Positions 1-7,394 of a stretch of DNA of 19,354 nt are shown one piece after another. The notes under the pieces are model-generated. The model saw nothing but the letters and a program-made list of their open reading frames with translations. It ran no database searches and was not told where the DNA came from. The translations under genes and the position numbers were made by a program. The stretch's first letter is position 1. Each line of letters opens with the position of its first letter. This stretch comes from QAMX01 sp964448855 (lineage in GTDB: Bacteria; Bacillota; Clostridia; Oscillospirales; QAMX01), in contig CAYUXI010000029.1 of the NCBI GenBank assembly GCA_964448855.1, positions 1 to 19,354 on the forward strand. The letters are read 5' to 3'.

Positions 1-56
1 CCAGCTCCCTTTACACAAGGGAGCCTTTGGATGCTGTCCGATGTTCGCCGCTACGA
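1..56 (+). repeat. Hairpin repeat copy A of the dispersed 45-48 bp family
   Basis: Positions 4-11 and 17-24 form a perfect 8-bp hairpin (GCTCCCTT / AAGGGAGC) followed by CCTTTGG and a tail ending near CGAATGA. The same hairpin plus tail recurs in inverted orientation at 16784-16809, and the tail recurs at 17458-17556. The copy may continue past the left edge of the window. No T-tract follows, so it is not a good terminator. Confidence 0.7.
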
Positions 57-140
57 ATGACACAGCAAGCTTTGTTGTTTTTTTTGGGGGGGAGGGAAGG
101 TTGGGCGGTGTATCCGTAGCAGCTACCTTCTCTTCGCGCC

Positions 141-187
141 TTGGCTCCCCCTCTGGGGGAGCTGCCACCGTAGGTGACTGAGAGGGC
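141..187 (+). repeat. Double-hairpin palindromic repeat
   Basis: GCTCCCCC at 144-151 pairs with GGGGGAGC at 155-162 around a TCT loop. A second small hairpin follows (CACC 166-169 / GGTG 173-176), then ACTGAGAGGG. This arrangement resembles short dispersed hairpin repeats that I associate with Oscillospiraceae genomes; that link is from memory and was not searched. It is related in its first arm to the hairpin at 4-24 but differs in the rest. Confidence 0.6.
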
Positions 188-264
188 AGCTGACGGCATT
201 GTTTTCTCCTTCATCCACCATCGTTCGGAGGCCGCATAAGGCGTTTCAAAAAACCGATATTTGC

Positions 265-316
265 AAAAAAGACGGTATATTCGTATGCGTGTTTGCAACG
301 AAATACCGTCTTTTTT
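265..316 (-). terminator. Terminator downstream of tRNA-Leu (bidirectional form)
   Basis: GACGGTAT at 271-278 pairs with ATACCGTC at 303-310. It is flanked by A6 on the left (265-270) and T6 on the right (311-316), so a U-tract follows the stem on either strand. On the minus strand it lies about 42 nt past the tRNA 3' end, which makes it the natural tRNA terminator. The loop is long (24 nt). Confidence 0.75.
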
Positions 317-357
317 GATGAAAAACTGGCCATCCAGTCTTTGGATGGTTTGAAAAT

Positions 358-442
358 TGGTACGGGTAATGGGGGTCGAACCCACACGAATTTCTTCACA
401 GGAACCTAAATCCTGCGCGTCTGCCAATTTCGCCATACCCGC
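358..442 (-). tRNA. tRNA-Leu (anticodon UAG), CCA encoded
   Basis: On the minus strand the acceptor stem GCGGGTA pairs with TACCCGT. The anticodon stem-loop is CAGGA-TTTAGGT-TCCTG, so the anticodon is UAG and decodes CUN leucine codons. The variable region is extended with a small GAA/TTC stem, as expected for class II tRNAs, and the T-arm is GTGGG-TTCGACC-CCCAT. The discriminator is A, and TGG at 358-360 on the plus strand encodes a 3' CCA. All arms close, so the gene looks functional. A hairpin with a T-tract lies just downstream. I found no convincing promoter in the 100 nt upstream. Confidence 0.96.
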
Positions 443-617
443 ATAGGAGTGTTCGACACAAGGTCGAGGTTTGATCGTCGATCGAGAAGTCTCGGCGCGA
501 AGTCCGTTTGATCGACTTGTTCCGCACTGAGCGTGGGGCAAGAACGCCACGAAGCGTCGATGCAAATATCTCGCCTTCAAGCGGTCGTATCGACCCGCTG
601 ACAGTGAAGTCATCGAA
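443..617. other. Gene-free spacer between tRNA-Leu and the transketolase operon
   Basis: No credible reading frame is present; the long minus-strand frame here runs straight through the tRNA. The sequence is rich in GATC/TCGA and holds an imperfect hairpin at 581-598 (GCGGTCG / CGACCCGC). GATCAAAC occurs twice on the minus strand, about 37 nt apart. I cannot assign a function; it presumably includes the tRNA promoter. Confidence 0.4.
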
Positions 618-648
618 CCCCGCCGCAGTCGGCTGGACTGCGGCGGGG
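618..648 (-). terminator. Strong GC hairpin after the transketolase genes
   Basis: A perfect 13-bp stem (618-630 with 636-648, CCCCGCCGCAGTC and its complement) closes a 5-nt loop 11 nt beyond the stop codon of the transketolase C-subunit. Placement suggests an operon-end terminator. The minus strand continues with TTCGATGA rather than a run of T, so it may terminate weakly or mainly protect the 3' end. Confidence 0.6.
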
Positions 649-659
649 GCTCGGTTTGG

Positions 660-1610
660 TTAGTTTTTGGCTGCGATGGCGCTTTCGGCGGCTGCAGCGA
701 TATCAGCCGCAGTCATGTGGAATTTCTGTTCGAGATAATCCAGCTTACCGACTTCGCCGAAGTGACCGGCAACGCCGACACGGCGCATCACGGTCGGGCA
801 TTTTTCGCCCAGCAGCTCCGCAACGGCACCGCCCAGTGCGCCGACAACGGAATGGTTCTCCGCCGTGACGACGGCGCGGCATTTGGCCGCATATTGCAGG
901 ACAGTCGCTTCGTCCAGCGGTTTCAGTGTGTGAACATTGACGACCGCCGCGTTGATGCCTTTTTCCGCGAGCATTTCTGCCGCGACCAGCGAACGGATGA
1001 CCATGATCCCGCTGCAGAAAATGACAACATCGCTGCCATCGCGCAGGACATCAGCCTGTCCCAGACGGAACTGATAATCCGGGCCGTACACCCGATCAGC
1101 CGCCGTCCGCAGAATGCGGATATACGTCGGTGCGTCGTTGTAGGCGATCTGCGGAATGGCCTGACGGAACTGTTCCGCATCGGTCGGCTCAAAAATGACC
1201 ATATTGGCAATGGCGCGCATCAGTGCCATATCTTCCAGGCTCATGTGCGTACCGCCGTTCAGCTGTGCGCAGATGCCCGGATCCGTACCACCGATTTTGA
1301 CCGGCAGACGGGTATAGGCGCAGGAAATCGTGACCTGATCGAGGCAGCGCCGCGTTGCAAACGGCGTGAAGCTGTTTGCAAACGGGATTTTGCCACAGGC
1401 GGCCAGACCGGCTGCGACGCCGATCATATTGGCTTCGGCGATGCCGACATCAAATGTCCGCTCCGGGAAAGCCTTCAGGAAGGATTTTGTGCCGTTGGCA
1501 TTCATCAGGTCTGCCTCACAGACAACAATCCGGTCATCCTTTTCAGCCAGTGCAATCAGGCCCTCTGAATAGACCGCACGCAGCTCTTTTGCATCTTTTT
1601 CAATCTTCAT
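660..1610 (-). CDS. Transketolase, C-terminal subunit
   Basis: 316 residues; the pyrimidine-binding and C-terminal domains of a two-subunit transketolase, which transfers two-carbon ketol units in the non-oxidative pentose phosphate pathway. Residues 53-68 (FDVGIAEANMIGVAAG) hold the glutamate (E59) that activates thiamine diphosphate in this family. Residues 118-131 (NGGTHMSLEDMALM) match the family, and about 190-310 form the transketolase C-domain. The protein lacks the diphosphate-binding domain, which is supplied by the gene 16 bp upstream. AAGGAGAGG overlaps that gene's TAA stop and sits 8-9 nt before the ATG, so the two are translationally linked, as expected for subunits needed in equal amounts. 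1-Deoxyxylulose-5-phosphate synthase has related domains but is a single, longer chain. Very sure of family. Confidence 0.95.
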   Translation of the reverse strand: MKIEKDAKELRAVYSEGLIALAEKDDRIVVCEADLMNANGTKSFLKAFPERTFDVGIAEANMIGVAAGLAACGKIPFANSFTPFATRRCLDQVTISCAYTRLPVKIGGTDPGICAQLNGGTHMSLEDMALMRAIANMVIFEPTDAEQFRQAIPQIAYNDAPTYIRILRTAADRVYGPDYQFRLGQADVLRDGSDVVIFCSGIMVIRSLVAAEMLAEKGINAAVVNVHTLKPLDEATVLQYAAKCRAVVTAENHSVVGALGGAVAELLGEKCPTVMRRVGVAGHFGEVGKLDYLEQKFHMTAADIAAAAESAIAAKN

Positions 1611-1626
1611 TTCCGGATTCCTCTCC

Positions 1627-2448
1627 TTATCGCTTCAGCGCCGCCAATGCGCTCTCCAGCTGTTCAGCGGACACGGCCGTGCTGTGCGACGCAACGGTGT
1701 TTTCACAGAAATTGGCACCCTTGCCCTTGATCGTCTTCATGACAATCATGGTCGGGCGTTCGGTTTCAGCTTTGGACAGCTCGATCGCCGCATCCAGCGA
1801 GGCGACATCGTGGCCACAGCATTCAATGACGTTCCACTTGAAGGCGCGCCATTTGTCCGCAATCGGTTCAATGGAGTTGATGTCATTGGTGTAGCCGTCA
1901 ATCTGCATTCCGTTGTTGTCGCAGAATGCGGTGATGTTGGAGAGCTTCCGGTTGCCCGCCAGCATGGCGGCCTCCCAGATCTGCCCTTCCTGGCTTTCGC
2001 CGTCACCGATGATCGTATAGATGCGGTTGGTTTTCCGGTCGAGCTGGCAGGCCAGCGCCATGCCGACTGCGGCGGAAAAGCCCTGAGCCAGGGAACCGGC
2101 TGTCATATCGATGCCGATCGTTCTGCGCATATCGCAGTGGCTCGGCAGGTTGGTGCCCGGCTGGTTCAGCGTGAGGCATTCCTCTTCCGGGAAGTATCCG
2201 CGCAGCGCCAGCGCCGCATACAGGGCGGGGCCCGCATGACCCTTCGAAAGCACCAGACGATCCCGGTCGGCCCACTGCGGGTTGGCCGGATCGATGTTCA
2301 TCTGTTTGAAGTACAGGACACTGAGTACGTCTGCAATCGACATGGCGCCGCCAACGTGGCCTTTGCCGATCTTCTGAAACATTTTCAGTGCCAGCGCACG
2401 AATATCATCCGCCCGATTCTGGAGCAGGACTGCTTCGTTGTGATCCAT
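1627..2448 (-). CDS. Transketolase, N-terminal subunit
   Basis: 273 residues; the thiamine-diphosphate-binding half of a split transketolase, partner of the gene directly downstream. GDGESQEGQIWEA begins at residue 148 and the motif ends at the NN pair at 178-179, the usual GDG-x(about 28)-NN magnesium/ThDP signature. Conserved histidines appear in KGHVGG (H31) and SKGHAGPALY (H71). A start nine bases further upstream at 2457 is possible, but AAAGGA would then touch the start codon; from 2448 the spacing is about 9 nt, so I prefer 2448. It lies about 39 bp after the foldase gene and probably shares its transcript. Split transketolases are common in clostridia. Confidence 0.94.
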   Translation of the reverse strand: MDHNEAVLLQNRADDIRALALKMFQKIGKGHVGGAMSIADVLSVLYFKQMNIDPANPQWADRDRLVLSKGHAGPALYAALALRGYFPEEECLTLNQPGTNLPSHCDMRRTIGIDMTAGSLAQGFSAAVGMALACQLDRKTNRIYTIIGDGESQEGQIWEAAMLAGNRKLSNITAFCDNNGMQIDGYTNDINSIEPIADKWRAFKWNVIECCGHDVASLDAAIELSKAETERPTMIVMKTIKGKGANFCENTVASHSTAVSAEQLESALAALKR

Positions 2449-2487
2449 TTGTGTCATTCCTTTTTCTGTTTTGGATTTGAGGGGAAT

Positions 2488-4053
2488 TTACTTGATCTTG
2501 GAGAGGCCGGATTCAATCCGCGTTAGCGGGTAGGTCTTTTCCAGCTCTTCCGTATACGCTTCGTACCGCTCGTCGCGGATGGTGGAATCGACGAGGACGT
2601 CACGGTATGCTCTGCCTTCGCCGGCGTAGTACATGATGTGGTAGCCGGAATCGTCGGTGAAAACAATGCCCGTATCGCCCGGCTTGCGCGCTTCATCGTA
2701 GAGCCATGCGTCGAATTCCTCGACCATTTCGCCGCGGCCGACATTTTCATACAGGCCGCCCTCATTGACCGAACCGGTATCCGCCGAATTGGCCTTGGCC
2801 AGCTCGCCAAAGGCTTCCGCCGTCTTGTCGCCGGTTTCCCACTGCGCCAGCAGCTCTTCCGCCTTGGCCTTGACTTCATCGCTTTCCTCATCGGAGGTCA
2901 GCAGAATGCGGCGCACGTTGCGCGTCAGGTATTCATGCGTATCGCGTTCGACAAAGTAATAGGCTGTCAGCTTGGCAGAATTTTCCAGAATGGTCGTGTC
3001 GCCGGCCTTTCTCTCTGCCGCAAACATCCACTTTTGCAGGTCTTCGCTCATGGAGGAGTAGGAGACGTCCTCCGTCAGCGTTTCTTCCGGCGTCACGCCC
3101 GGAACTTCCTTGCCTTCACTGTCGGTGGAGCGTGTCATTTCTTCTGCCAGGTCGGTGAAATCCTTTTCGGACGTCACTTCATCAACGCGCTTTTTCAGCT
3201 CGGCGAGCTTTTCAGCGATGATGGCTTCGTCCTCGGCCTTGGTTGCATCGTCCGATACGACCTTGCCGTTTTCATCTGTATGCTCCGGCAGCTCGACCTC
3301 GAGCACAAAGCTCCGGTATGTCACGCCGTCGAAATCGTCGGTATGTTCGCCGTAGTAGCTGTCGATATCGTCCTGCGACACTTCGATGTTGTCGCGCACA
3401 TACTGGCCGTAATAGGAGGCATACGCTTCCCGTTCGGCCATTTCACGGAATTTTTCCAGCGTGACGCCGGTGCCGTAATTGGCGGTCAGGAGATAGGCAA
3501 CCGTCACGTTGTTGTTGGAAGCAGACGTTTCGAGCGCTTTCACAGTTTCATCGATCGAGGTATAGGCCTCCTCCGGCATTTCATAGCCAGCGGCCTTACC
3601 AGCCGTTTCCAGAACGATGTAGTTATACAGCGTTTCAACGGCCTGATCGACCAGATAATCGCCCCAGCTCAGCCCCGTCTCCTGATCATAGGTCTGATCG
3701 AACAGAGACTTGGAGAAGTCGGCGTCATACAGCTTGAAGCCGTAGGAAGCATAAATCTGGTCGTTGTAGCTTGCGTATTGGTTCTTGAAGACATTATAAT
3801 AGAAACTTACATCCAGCGCCTTGTAATCGACGTCGTTGACCGTGATGGCATCGGATTTTTTCAGCGCGGTGCCGTTCTTGCGGCGGGTGTTGGCGACGAT
3901 GCCCGCTGCCAATGCGACAACCAGGATGATGCAGATTCCACCAATCAGAATCTGCTTCAGTCTCGGGCTCATGCCTTTTTTGCCGGACTGAGTGGCGGCC
4001 ATATCCGCCTGACGGGTTTTTCTTTCTTCGCGAATTCTGTCAGCTTTTCCCAC
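2488..4053 (-). CDS. Membrane-anchored parvulin-type peptidyl-prolyl isomerase (PrsA/SurA-like foldase)
   Basis: 521 residues. A basic N-terminus (1-32) precedes one transmembrane helix at about 33-55, so most of the protein should lie outside the membrane, where such enzymes help exported proteins fold. Residues 60-225 form a helical SurA/PrsA-like region. Residues about 380-475 are a rotamase domain of the PpiC type (NVRRILLTSDEE through GYHIMYYAGEG, with the GGLYENVGRGEM stretch near 432-443). Residues about 245-370 look like a second, degenerate copy (see findings). There is no lipobox cysteine, unlike classical PrsA lipoproteins. The GTG start at 4051-4053 follows GGAGG with 8 nt spacing. 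A sigma-A promoter lies at 4201-4229. It heads the transcript that continues into the transketolase pair; no functional link between these genes is evident. Confidence 0.88.
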   Translation of the reverse strand: MGKADRIREERKTRQADMAATQSGKKGMSPRLKQILIGGICIILVVALAAGIVANTRRKNGTALKKSDAITVNDVDYKALDVSFYYNVFKNQYASYNDQIYASYGFKLYDADFSKSLFDQTYDQETGLSWGDYLVDQAVETLYNYIVLETAGKAAGYEMPEEAYTSIDETVKALETSASNNNVTVAYLLTANYGTGVTLEKFREMAEREAYASYYGQYVRDNIEVSQDDIDSYYGEHTDDFDGVTYRSFVLEVELPEHTDENGKVVSDDATKAEDEAIIAEKLAELKKRVDEVTSEKDFTDLAEEMTRSTDSEGKEVPGVTPEETLTEDVSYSSMSEDLQKWMFAAERKAGDTTILENSAKLTAYYFVERDTHEYLTRNVRRILLTSDEESDEVKAKAEELLAQWETGDKTAEAFGELAKANSADTGSVNEGGLYENVGRGEMVEEFDAWLYDEARKPGDTGIVFTDDSGYHIMYYAGEGRAYRDVLVDSTIRDERYEAYTEELEKTYPLTRIESGLSKIK

Positions 4054-4200
4054 TTTGTTAACCTCCGAATGTCCCCGCGCCGCGGCAGCCCCGACGGCAC
4101 GAACATCGAACCGGCGGATGGGTAGCGCAGCTGCCTGTCCAACGGTTCAGGCGCGGCTGTATTCCCGGCGCTGTCCGTCTACGGACAAACGCCTCTCTAT
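4054..4200 (-). other. Long 5' leader of the foldase operon
   Basis: About 140 nt separate the predicted transcription start (near 4194) from the GTG start. The stretch is very GC-rich and contains a tight hairpin (GTCCG 4173-4177 / CGGAC 4182-4186, TCTA loop on the plus strand). There is no reading frame with a ribosome site. I could not match it to a known riboswitch or T-box. Confidence 0.4.
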
Positions 4201-4229
4201 ATTTTACACCATTTTCCGCAAATAGTAAA
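4201..4229 (-). promoter_or_regulatory. Sigma-A promoter of the foldase-transketolase operon
   Basis: On the minus strand TTTACT (4229-4224), a 17-nt spacer and TAAAAT (4206-4201) match -35/-10 boxes. It sits in an AT-rich patch within otherwise GC-rich DNA, between the spmB stop and the long leader. Confidence 0.75.
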
Positions 4230-4276
4230 GCGCTTTTTGACCTGTCGGAAAGTTTTTACATTTTCATTCGGCTGTT

Positions 4277-4804
4277 TCACCCCCAAAACAGGCGCACAGT
4301 CACCGCAGCCGCGAGAAATGCCGTGCATTCCGCCGCAAAGGCTGCCGGAATCGCGTAGCGCGTCCGGCGAATCCCGACCGCACCGAAGTAGACGCCCGCC
4401 GTATACAGTGCGGTTTCGCTGGACGCGAGCATCACCGCCGCCATGCGTCCGGCGAGGCTGTCGGCGCCTGTTGTCTGCATGATATCCGTAGCCGCCGCCA
4501 GTGCGCCGCTGCCGGAGAACGGGCGAATCAGAATCAGCTGAATCAGCTCGGCCGGGATGCCGCATCGCTCCGCCACCGGGCGCAGCAGCGATGCGAGCAG
4601 ATCAAACGCACCGGACGCTCGCAGCATCTGCACGGCGCAGAGCAGCGCGACCAGCGTTGGCACCAGACCGGCAACGGTTTTCAGCCCGGCGGCCGCGCCG
4701 CGTGTCAGCGTTCCGAAGACGTCCTGCTTGCGGTACAGCGCAGCCATACCGATCAGCGCGAGCAGCAGTGGGAGCGTCAATGCGCTCAGACGTGTGAGGA
4801 GCAT
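4277..4804 (-). CDS. spmB: Spore maturation protein B
   Basis: 175 residues, the usual SpmB length, with several hydrophobic segments (about 5-24, 42-62, 85-96, 118-140, 150-172) indicating an integral membrane protein of the nucleoside-recognition (Gate) family. RPFSGSGA (94-101) and SSETALYT (128-135) are the conserved core. In Bacillus, SpmA and SpmB are needed for proper spore core dehydration and heat resistance. A longer frame begins at 4840, but the upstream part lies inside spmA and lacks a ribosome site. ATG at 4804, giving MLLTRLSALTLP, matches the family start and overlaps the spmA end by 19 bp, implying translational coupling. No clear terminator follows, so transcription may run into the foldase gene. 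Confidence 0.93.
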   Translation of the reverse strand: MLLTRLSALTLPLLLALIGMAALYRKQDVFGTLTRGAAAGLKTVAGLVPTLVALLCAVQMLRASGAFDLLASLLRPVAERCGIPAELIQLILIRPFSGSGALAAATDIMQTTGADSLAGRMAAVMLASSETALYTAGVYFGAVGIRRTRYAIPAAFAAECTAFLAAAVTVRLFWG

Positions 4805-5388
4805 GGTTTCACCCGCTTGCCGACATGGCCGCAGAGCCATGCGGTGCCCAGTCCGACCACAAGCGCCGCCAGTGAGGACAGCCAGACCGCCGGGAGGATA
4901 TCAAACGGCGATGCTGCGCCGAGCCCGGCGCGGACGGCTGCAATCGTGGATGGAATCAGCTGGAGCGACGCCGTATTCAGCACCACCAGCCGACACAGCT
5001 CATCCGAAGCCGCGCCGCCTCCATTCGGTCGGTGCAGCGCTCTGGCCGCTGCGATGCCGAGCGGTGTTGCGGCATTGCCGAGCCCCAACAGGTTGGCGCT
5101 GACATTTGCACTGATTGCTTCGAGCGTATCCGGTTCCTTCGCGCCCTGCGGAAACAGTCGGCGCAGAAGCGGGCGCAGGCAGCGGCTCAGCCGTGCGGCG
5201 ATTCCGGCGCTCTGCAACAGCTCCATCACGCCCGACCAGAGGCAAATCGGCCCGGCAATGGCCAGGCACAGCGTGATCGCCTCCGATGCGCCCGTCAGTG
5301 CGGCAGCGCCCACCGCCTCCAGCCGACCGGTACACAGCCCGGTGACCAGTGAAACGCAGACCATGATCACCCAAATCACAGACAACAC
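4786..5388 (-). CDS. spmA: Spore maturation protein A
   Basis: 200 residues, within the normal SpmA range. It is a membrane protein with hydrophobic segments near 2-18, 25-55, 128-150 and 163-185 and the characteristic core NVSANLLGLGNAATPLG at 95-111. With SpmB it affects spore core dehydration and maturation, which marks the organism as a probable spore-former. The start is GTG at 5386-5388 with GGAGGAGGG seven nt upstream; TTG is the next codon. It is first in a two-gene operon with spmB. The promoter is uncertain (weak sporulation-type candidate at 5409-5439). The extreme C-terminus (KRVKPCSSHV) reads over the spmB start. Confidence 0.93.
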   Translation of the reverse strand: MLSVIWVIMVCVSLVTGLCTGRLEAVGAAALTGASEAITLCLAIAGPICLWSGVMELLQSAGIAARLSRCLRPLLRRLFPQGAKEPDTLEAISANVSANLLGLGNAATPLGIAAARALHRPNGGGAASDELCRLVVLNTASLQLIPSTIAAVRAGLGAASPFDILPAVWLSSLAALVVGLGTAWLCGHVGKRVKPCSSHV

Positions 5389-5408
5389 AAGGCATCCCTC
5401 CTCCCGCT

Positions 5409-5439
5409 ATCTCTATGCGCACGGTAGGCCGTTTCATGC
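5409..5439 (-). promoter_or_regulatory. Possible sporulation-sigma promoter of spmAB
   Basis: On the minus strand GCATGA (5439-5434) and CATAGAGAT (5417-5409) are separated by about 16 nt and lie about 20 nt before the GTG start. They loosely resemble sigma-E/sigma-G boxes. The match is weak and was sought because spmAB is a sporulation operon. Confidence 0.3.
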
Positions 5440-5483
5440 CTGATCGATTGACTCGCAACACGCTTTGCACGCAAAACGGCCGC

Positions 5484-5516
5484 AAAAAACGGGCGGAGTT
5501 CAAAACTCCGCCCGTT
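5484..5516 (-). terminator. Rho-independent terminator of the NlpC/P60 pair
   Basis: A perfect 13-bp stem (5488-5500 with 5504-5516, GC-rich core GGGCGGAGTT) with a 3-nt loop is followed on the minus strand by T6 (plus-strand A6 at 5484-5489). It lies 13 nt past the stop codon of the second peptidase gene. Confidence 0.92.
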
Positions 5517-5529
5517 TGGAAAGGCTGAC

Positions 5530-6396
5530 TCAGAGGACGCGGCGTGCGCCCTTATAGCGCTTGTAATAGTACGTGCCCGGCTCGATGGAAACAATTTTCA
5601 CATAGGAGCGGGAGTTCGGCGCATGAATCATCTGGCCGTTGCCGATGTAGATGCCGACATGGGTGATGTTGCCGCGGCCGACGGTGTCGAAGAAGACCAG
5701 ATCACCCGGCTGCAGGTTGGCATACTGCACGCTGACGCCGTCCAGATAGAGCTGCGTCCGGCATTTGAAGGTATAGCCGTTGTACTTTTTATAGACGTAG
5801 GTCACAAGACCCGAGCAGTCAAAGCCGACGGACGGCGACGATGCACCGTACACGTAGCGGTAGCCCAGATACTGCTTTGCAATTGCGACGACCTGTTCGC
5901 CGCCGACCGGTGCAGCTGCTTCGCCCAGCGCGACATAATCGGCGCTCATATAGCCGCTGACGCCGTTTCTGGAAACGTGATACCAGCCGTCCTCCAGACC
6001 CGAAACGCGAACCTCTGCGCCCTTGCTCAGGCCGCCCACGATTTTGCCGTTGCTGCCAGCAGTATCGCGGATGTAGACGTAGGAGCCGGTGACAGAGCCG
6101 ACGACATCCGTCGAATCTTCCTCAATTTCCAGATATTCCGCAGACATATACCCGGTTTTGCCGTTGGTGCTCACGCGGTACCAGCCATCATCCTCCGAGC
6201 CGATCACGCCGACGGTTGCGCCTTTTTTGACACTGGCCAGCACGGCTGCGTCCAGATCGGAATCCTCACGCAGATTGACCGCAGAGCCCGTCACGGTGGC
6301 CGACTGGATTTCGTCTGCATAGGCGGTGACGCCGATCAGAACCATCAGCATCATCAACAGACTACACGTTACAAACAGTTTCATGCACTTCTGCAT
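5530..6396 (-). CDS. Secreted NlpC/P60 peptidase with two SH3b domains (second of tandem pair)
   Basis: 288 residues. A signal peptide (1-27, cleavage near AYA-DE) is followed by SH3b repeats at about 33-92 and 98-156 (each ending YMSAEYLEI / YMSADYVAL), which in this family bind cell wall, and a C-terminal NlpC/P60 domain at about 163-288. The catalytic triad is visible: Cys194 in GFDCSG, His246 in ITHVGIY and His258 in MIHAP. Such enzymes cut peptide bonds in the peptidoglycan stem, acting outside the cell in wall turnover or daughter-cell separation. GAGGTG lies 7 nt before the first ATG, supporting this start over the second ATG. It follows its paralogue by 35 bp and ends at a strong terminator, so the two form an operon. 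The exact bond cleaved cannot be read from the sequence. Confidence 0.92.
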   Translation of the reverse strand: MQKCMKLFVTCSLLMMLMVLIGVTAYADEIQSATVTGSAVNLREDSDLDAAVLASVKKGATVGVIGSEDDGWYRVSTNGKTGYMSAEYLEIEEDSTDVVGSVTGSYVYIRDTAGSNGKIVGGLSKGAEVRVSGLEDGWYHVSRNGVSGYMSADYVALGEAAAPVGGEQVVAIAKQYLGYRYVYGASSPSVGFDCSGLVTYVYKKYNGYTFKCRTQLYLDGVSVQYANLQPGDLVFFDTVGRGNITHVGIYIGNGQMIHAPNSRSYVKIVSIEPGTYYYKRYKGARRVL

Positions 6397-6431
6397 GAAG
6401 AATCACCTCGATTTTCTGGTTTTCCGAACCG

Positions 6432-7322
6432 TCAGGCAATGCGCCGTGCGCAGACGAATGTCCGGGCGTAATAGGAGCCGGATGCCATGGACTCGATTCG
6501 AACCTTTGTCCCCGGTTTTGGGGCGTGAATAAACTGACCGTTGCCGACGTAGATGCCGACGTGGGTAATATTGCCTCGTCCGGCCGTGTCAAAGAAGACG
6601 AGATCGCCGGCTGTCAGGTTGGCGTAGGAAATGCTGGTGCCGTTCAGGTAGAGACGCGTTCTCATTTTGAACTTGTACCCGGCCCATTCATTGTAAACGT
6701 AGGTGACGAGGCCGGAGCAGTCAAAGCCCTTCGGTGTGGAGCCGCCCCAGACGTACGGCGTGCCGATGTATTTCTTCGCGATGTTGACGATCTTCTGCCC
6801 CTCGGTCACGGTGGTGCGCGTCACGCGGGTGGTGGTGGCCACCTTGATGGGCTCCACATAGTCCGGATGCATATAGCCGTCAAAGCTGCCGTATTTCACG
6901 TGATACCAGCCGTCCTTGATGCCCTTGATCTGGACGTTCAGACCCTCACTCAGCGTTGCGCGGGCAAGAGAGGTGGAGGAGGGCTCCGCACGGAGGTAGA
7001 CAAACGATCCGGTGACAACGCCGGAGCCGTAGGTGCCCTCATCGTCACAGACCGGCTCGACGTAGTCCGCCATCATGTAGCCGACCGTGCCGTTGTAGCC
7101 GACCTTGAACCAGTTGTTGGTCTGGTCGAGAATAATGACCTTTTCGCCCTTGGCGACGCTCATCAGCCATTTGCCGCTGGCGGAAGGTGTCTCCCGGATA
7201 TTGACCACGCTGCCGGTCACGTTGCCGGAGCGGGCTTCCGTTGCGTATGCTCCCGTCATCAGGACGAAAGCCGCAACCATCATCACTGCTGCTGTCAGCA
7301 GAATCTTCAGCTTGTTTTTCAT
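6432..7322 (-). CDS. Secreted NlpC/P60 peptidase with two SH3b domains (first of tandem pair)
   Basis: 296 residues, same architecture as the next gene: signal peptide 1-28 (AYA-TEA), SH3b domains at about 33-90 and 101-157, a Thr/Val-rich linker at 160-173 (VATTTRVTRTTVT) absent from the paralogue, then NlpC/P60 at about 174-296. Triad residues are Cys202 (FDCSG), His254 (ITHVGIY) and His266 (FIHAP). Its expected role is extracellular peptidoglycan hydrolysis. ATG is preceded by GGAGG at 7 nt. A near-consensus promoter lies at 7395-7423, and a WalR-like direct repeat lies between promoter and start, which fits a cell-wall-stress controlled hydrolase. The pair arose by tandem duplication, since residues such as LVFFDT.GRGNITHVGIY are shared, but the SH3 regions have diverged. 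Confidence 0.92.
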   Translation of the reverse strand: MKNKLKILLTAAVMMVAAFVLMTGAYATEARSGNVTGSVVNIRETPSASGKWLMSVAKGEKVIILDQTNNWFKVGYNGTVGYMMADYVEPVCDDEGTYGSGVVTGSFVYLRAEPSSTSLARATLSEGLNVQIKGIKDGWYHVKYGSFDGYMHPDYVEPIKVATTTRVTRTTVTEGQKIVNIAKKYIGTPYVWGGSTPKGFDCSGLVTYVYNEWAGYKFKMRTRLYLNGTSISYANLTAGDLVFFDTAGRGNITHVGIYVGNGQFIHAPKPGTKVRIESMASGSYYARTFVCARRIA

Positions 7323-7365
7323 ATGTGTTCCTCCGCAGGAGTTTCAGCTCTGTGGGCCGGCTTGG

Positions 7366-7382
7366 ATTACAATTCGGTTACA
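7366..7382 (-). promoter_or_regulatory. WalR-like box in the NlpC/P60 leader
   Basis: On the minus strand TGTAAC-N5-TGTAAT exactly fits the WalR (YycF) consensus TGTWAH-N5-TGTWAH known from Bacillus and Staphylococcus. It lies at roughly +7 to +23 of the predicted transcript, a position typical of repression. NlpC/P60 hydrolases are classic WalR targets. Whether this organism's WalR uses the same site is inferred. Confidence 0.5.
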
Positions 7383-7394
7383 GCCAGCATCAGT

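Noticed and set aside
11..613. Long minus-strand open frame
   Set aside because: It runs through the tRNA-Leu, its terminator and hairpin repeats, with no protein-like composition or ribosome site.
2638..4125. 495-codon plus-strand frame opposite the foldase gene
   Set aside because: It is an antisense shadow of a well-supported gene in GC-rich DNA, with no ribosome site and a Phe/Arg/Gly-heavy composition.
4054..4200. T-box or known riboswitch in the foldase leader
   Set aside because: No T-box sequence, specifier loop or recognisable riboswitch core was seen; only a small hairpin.
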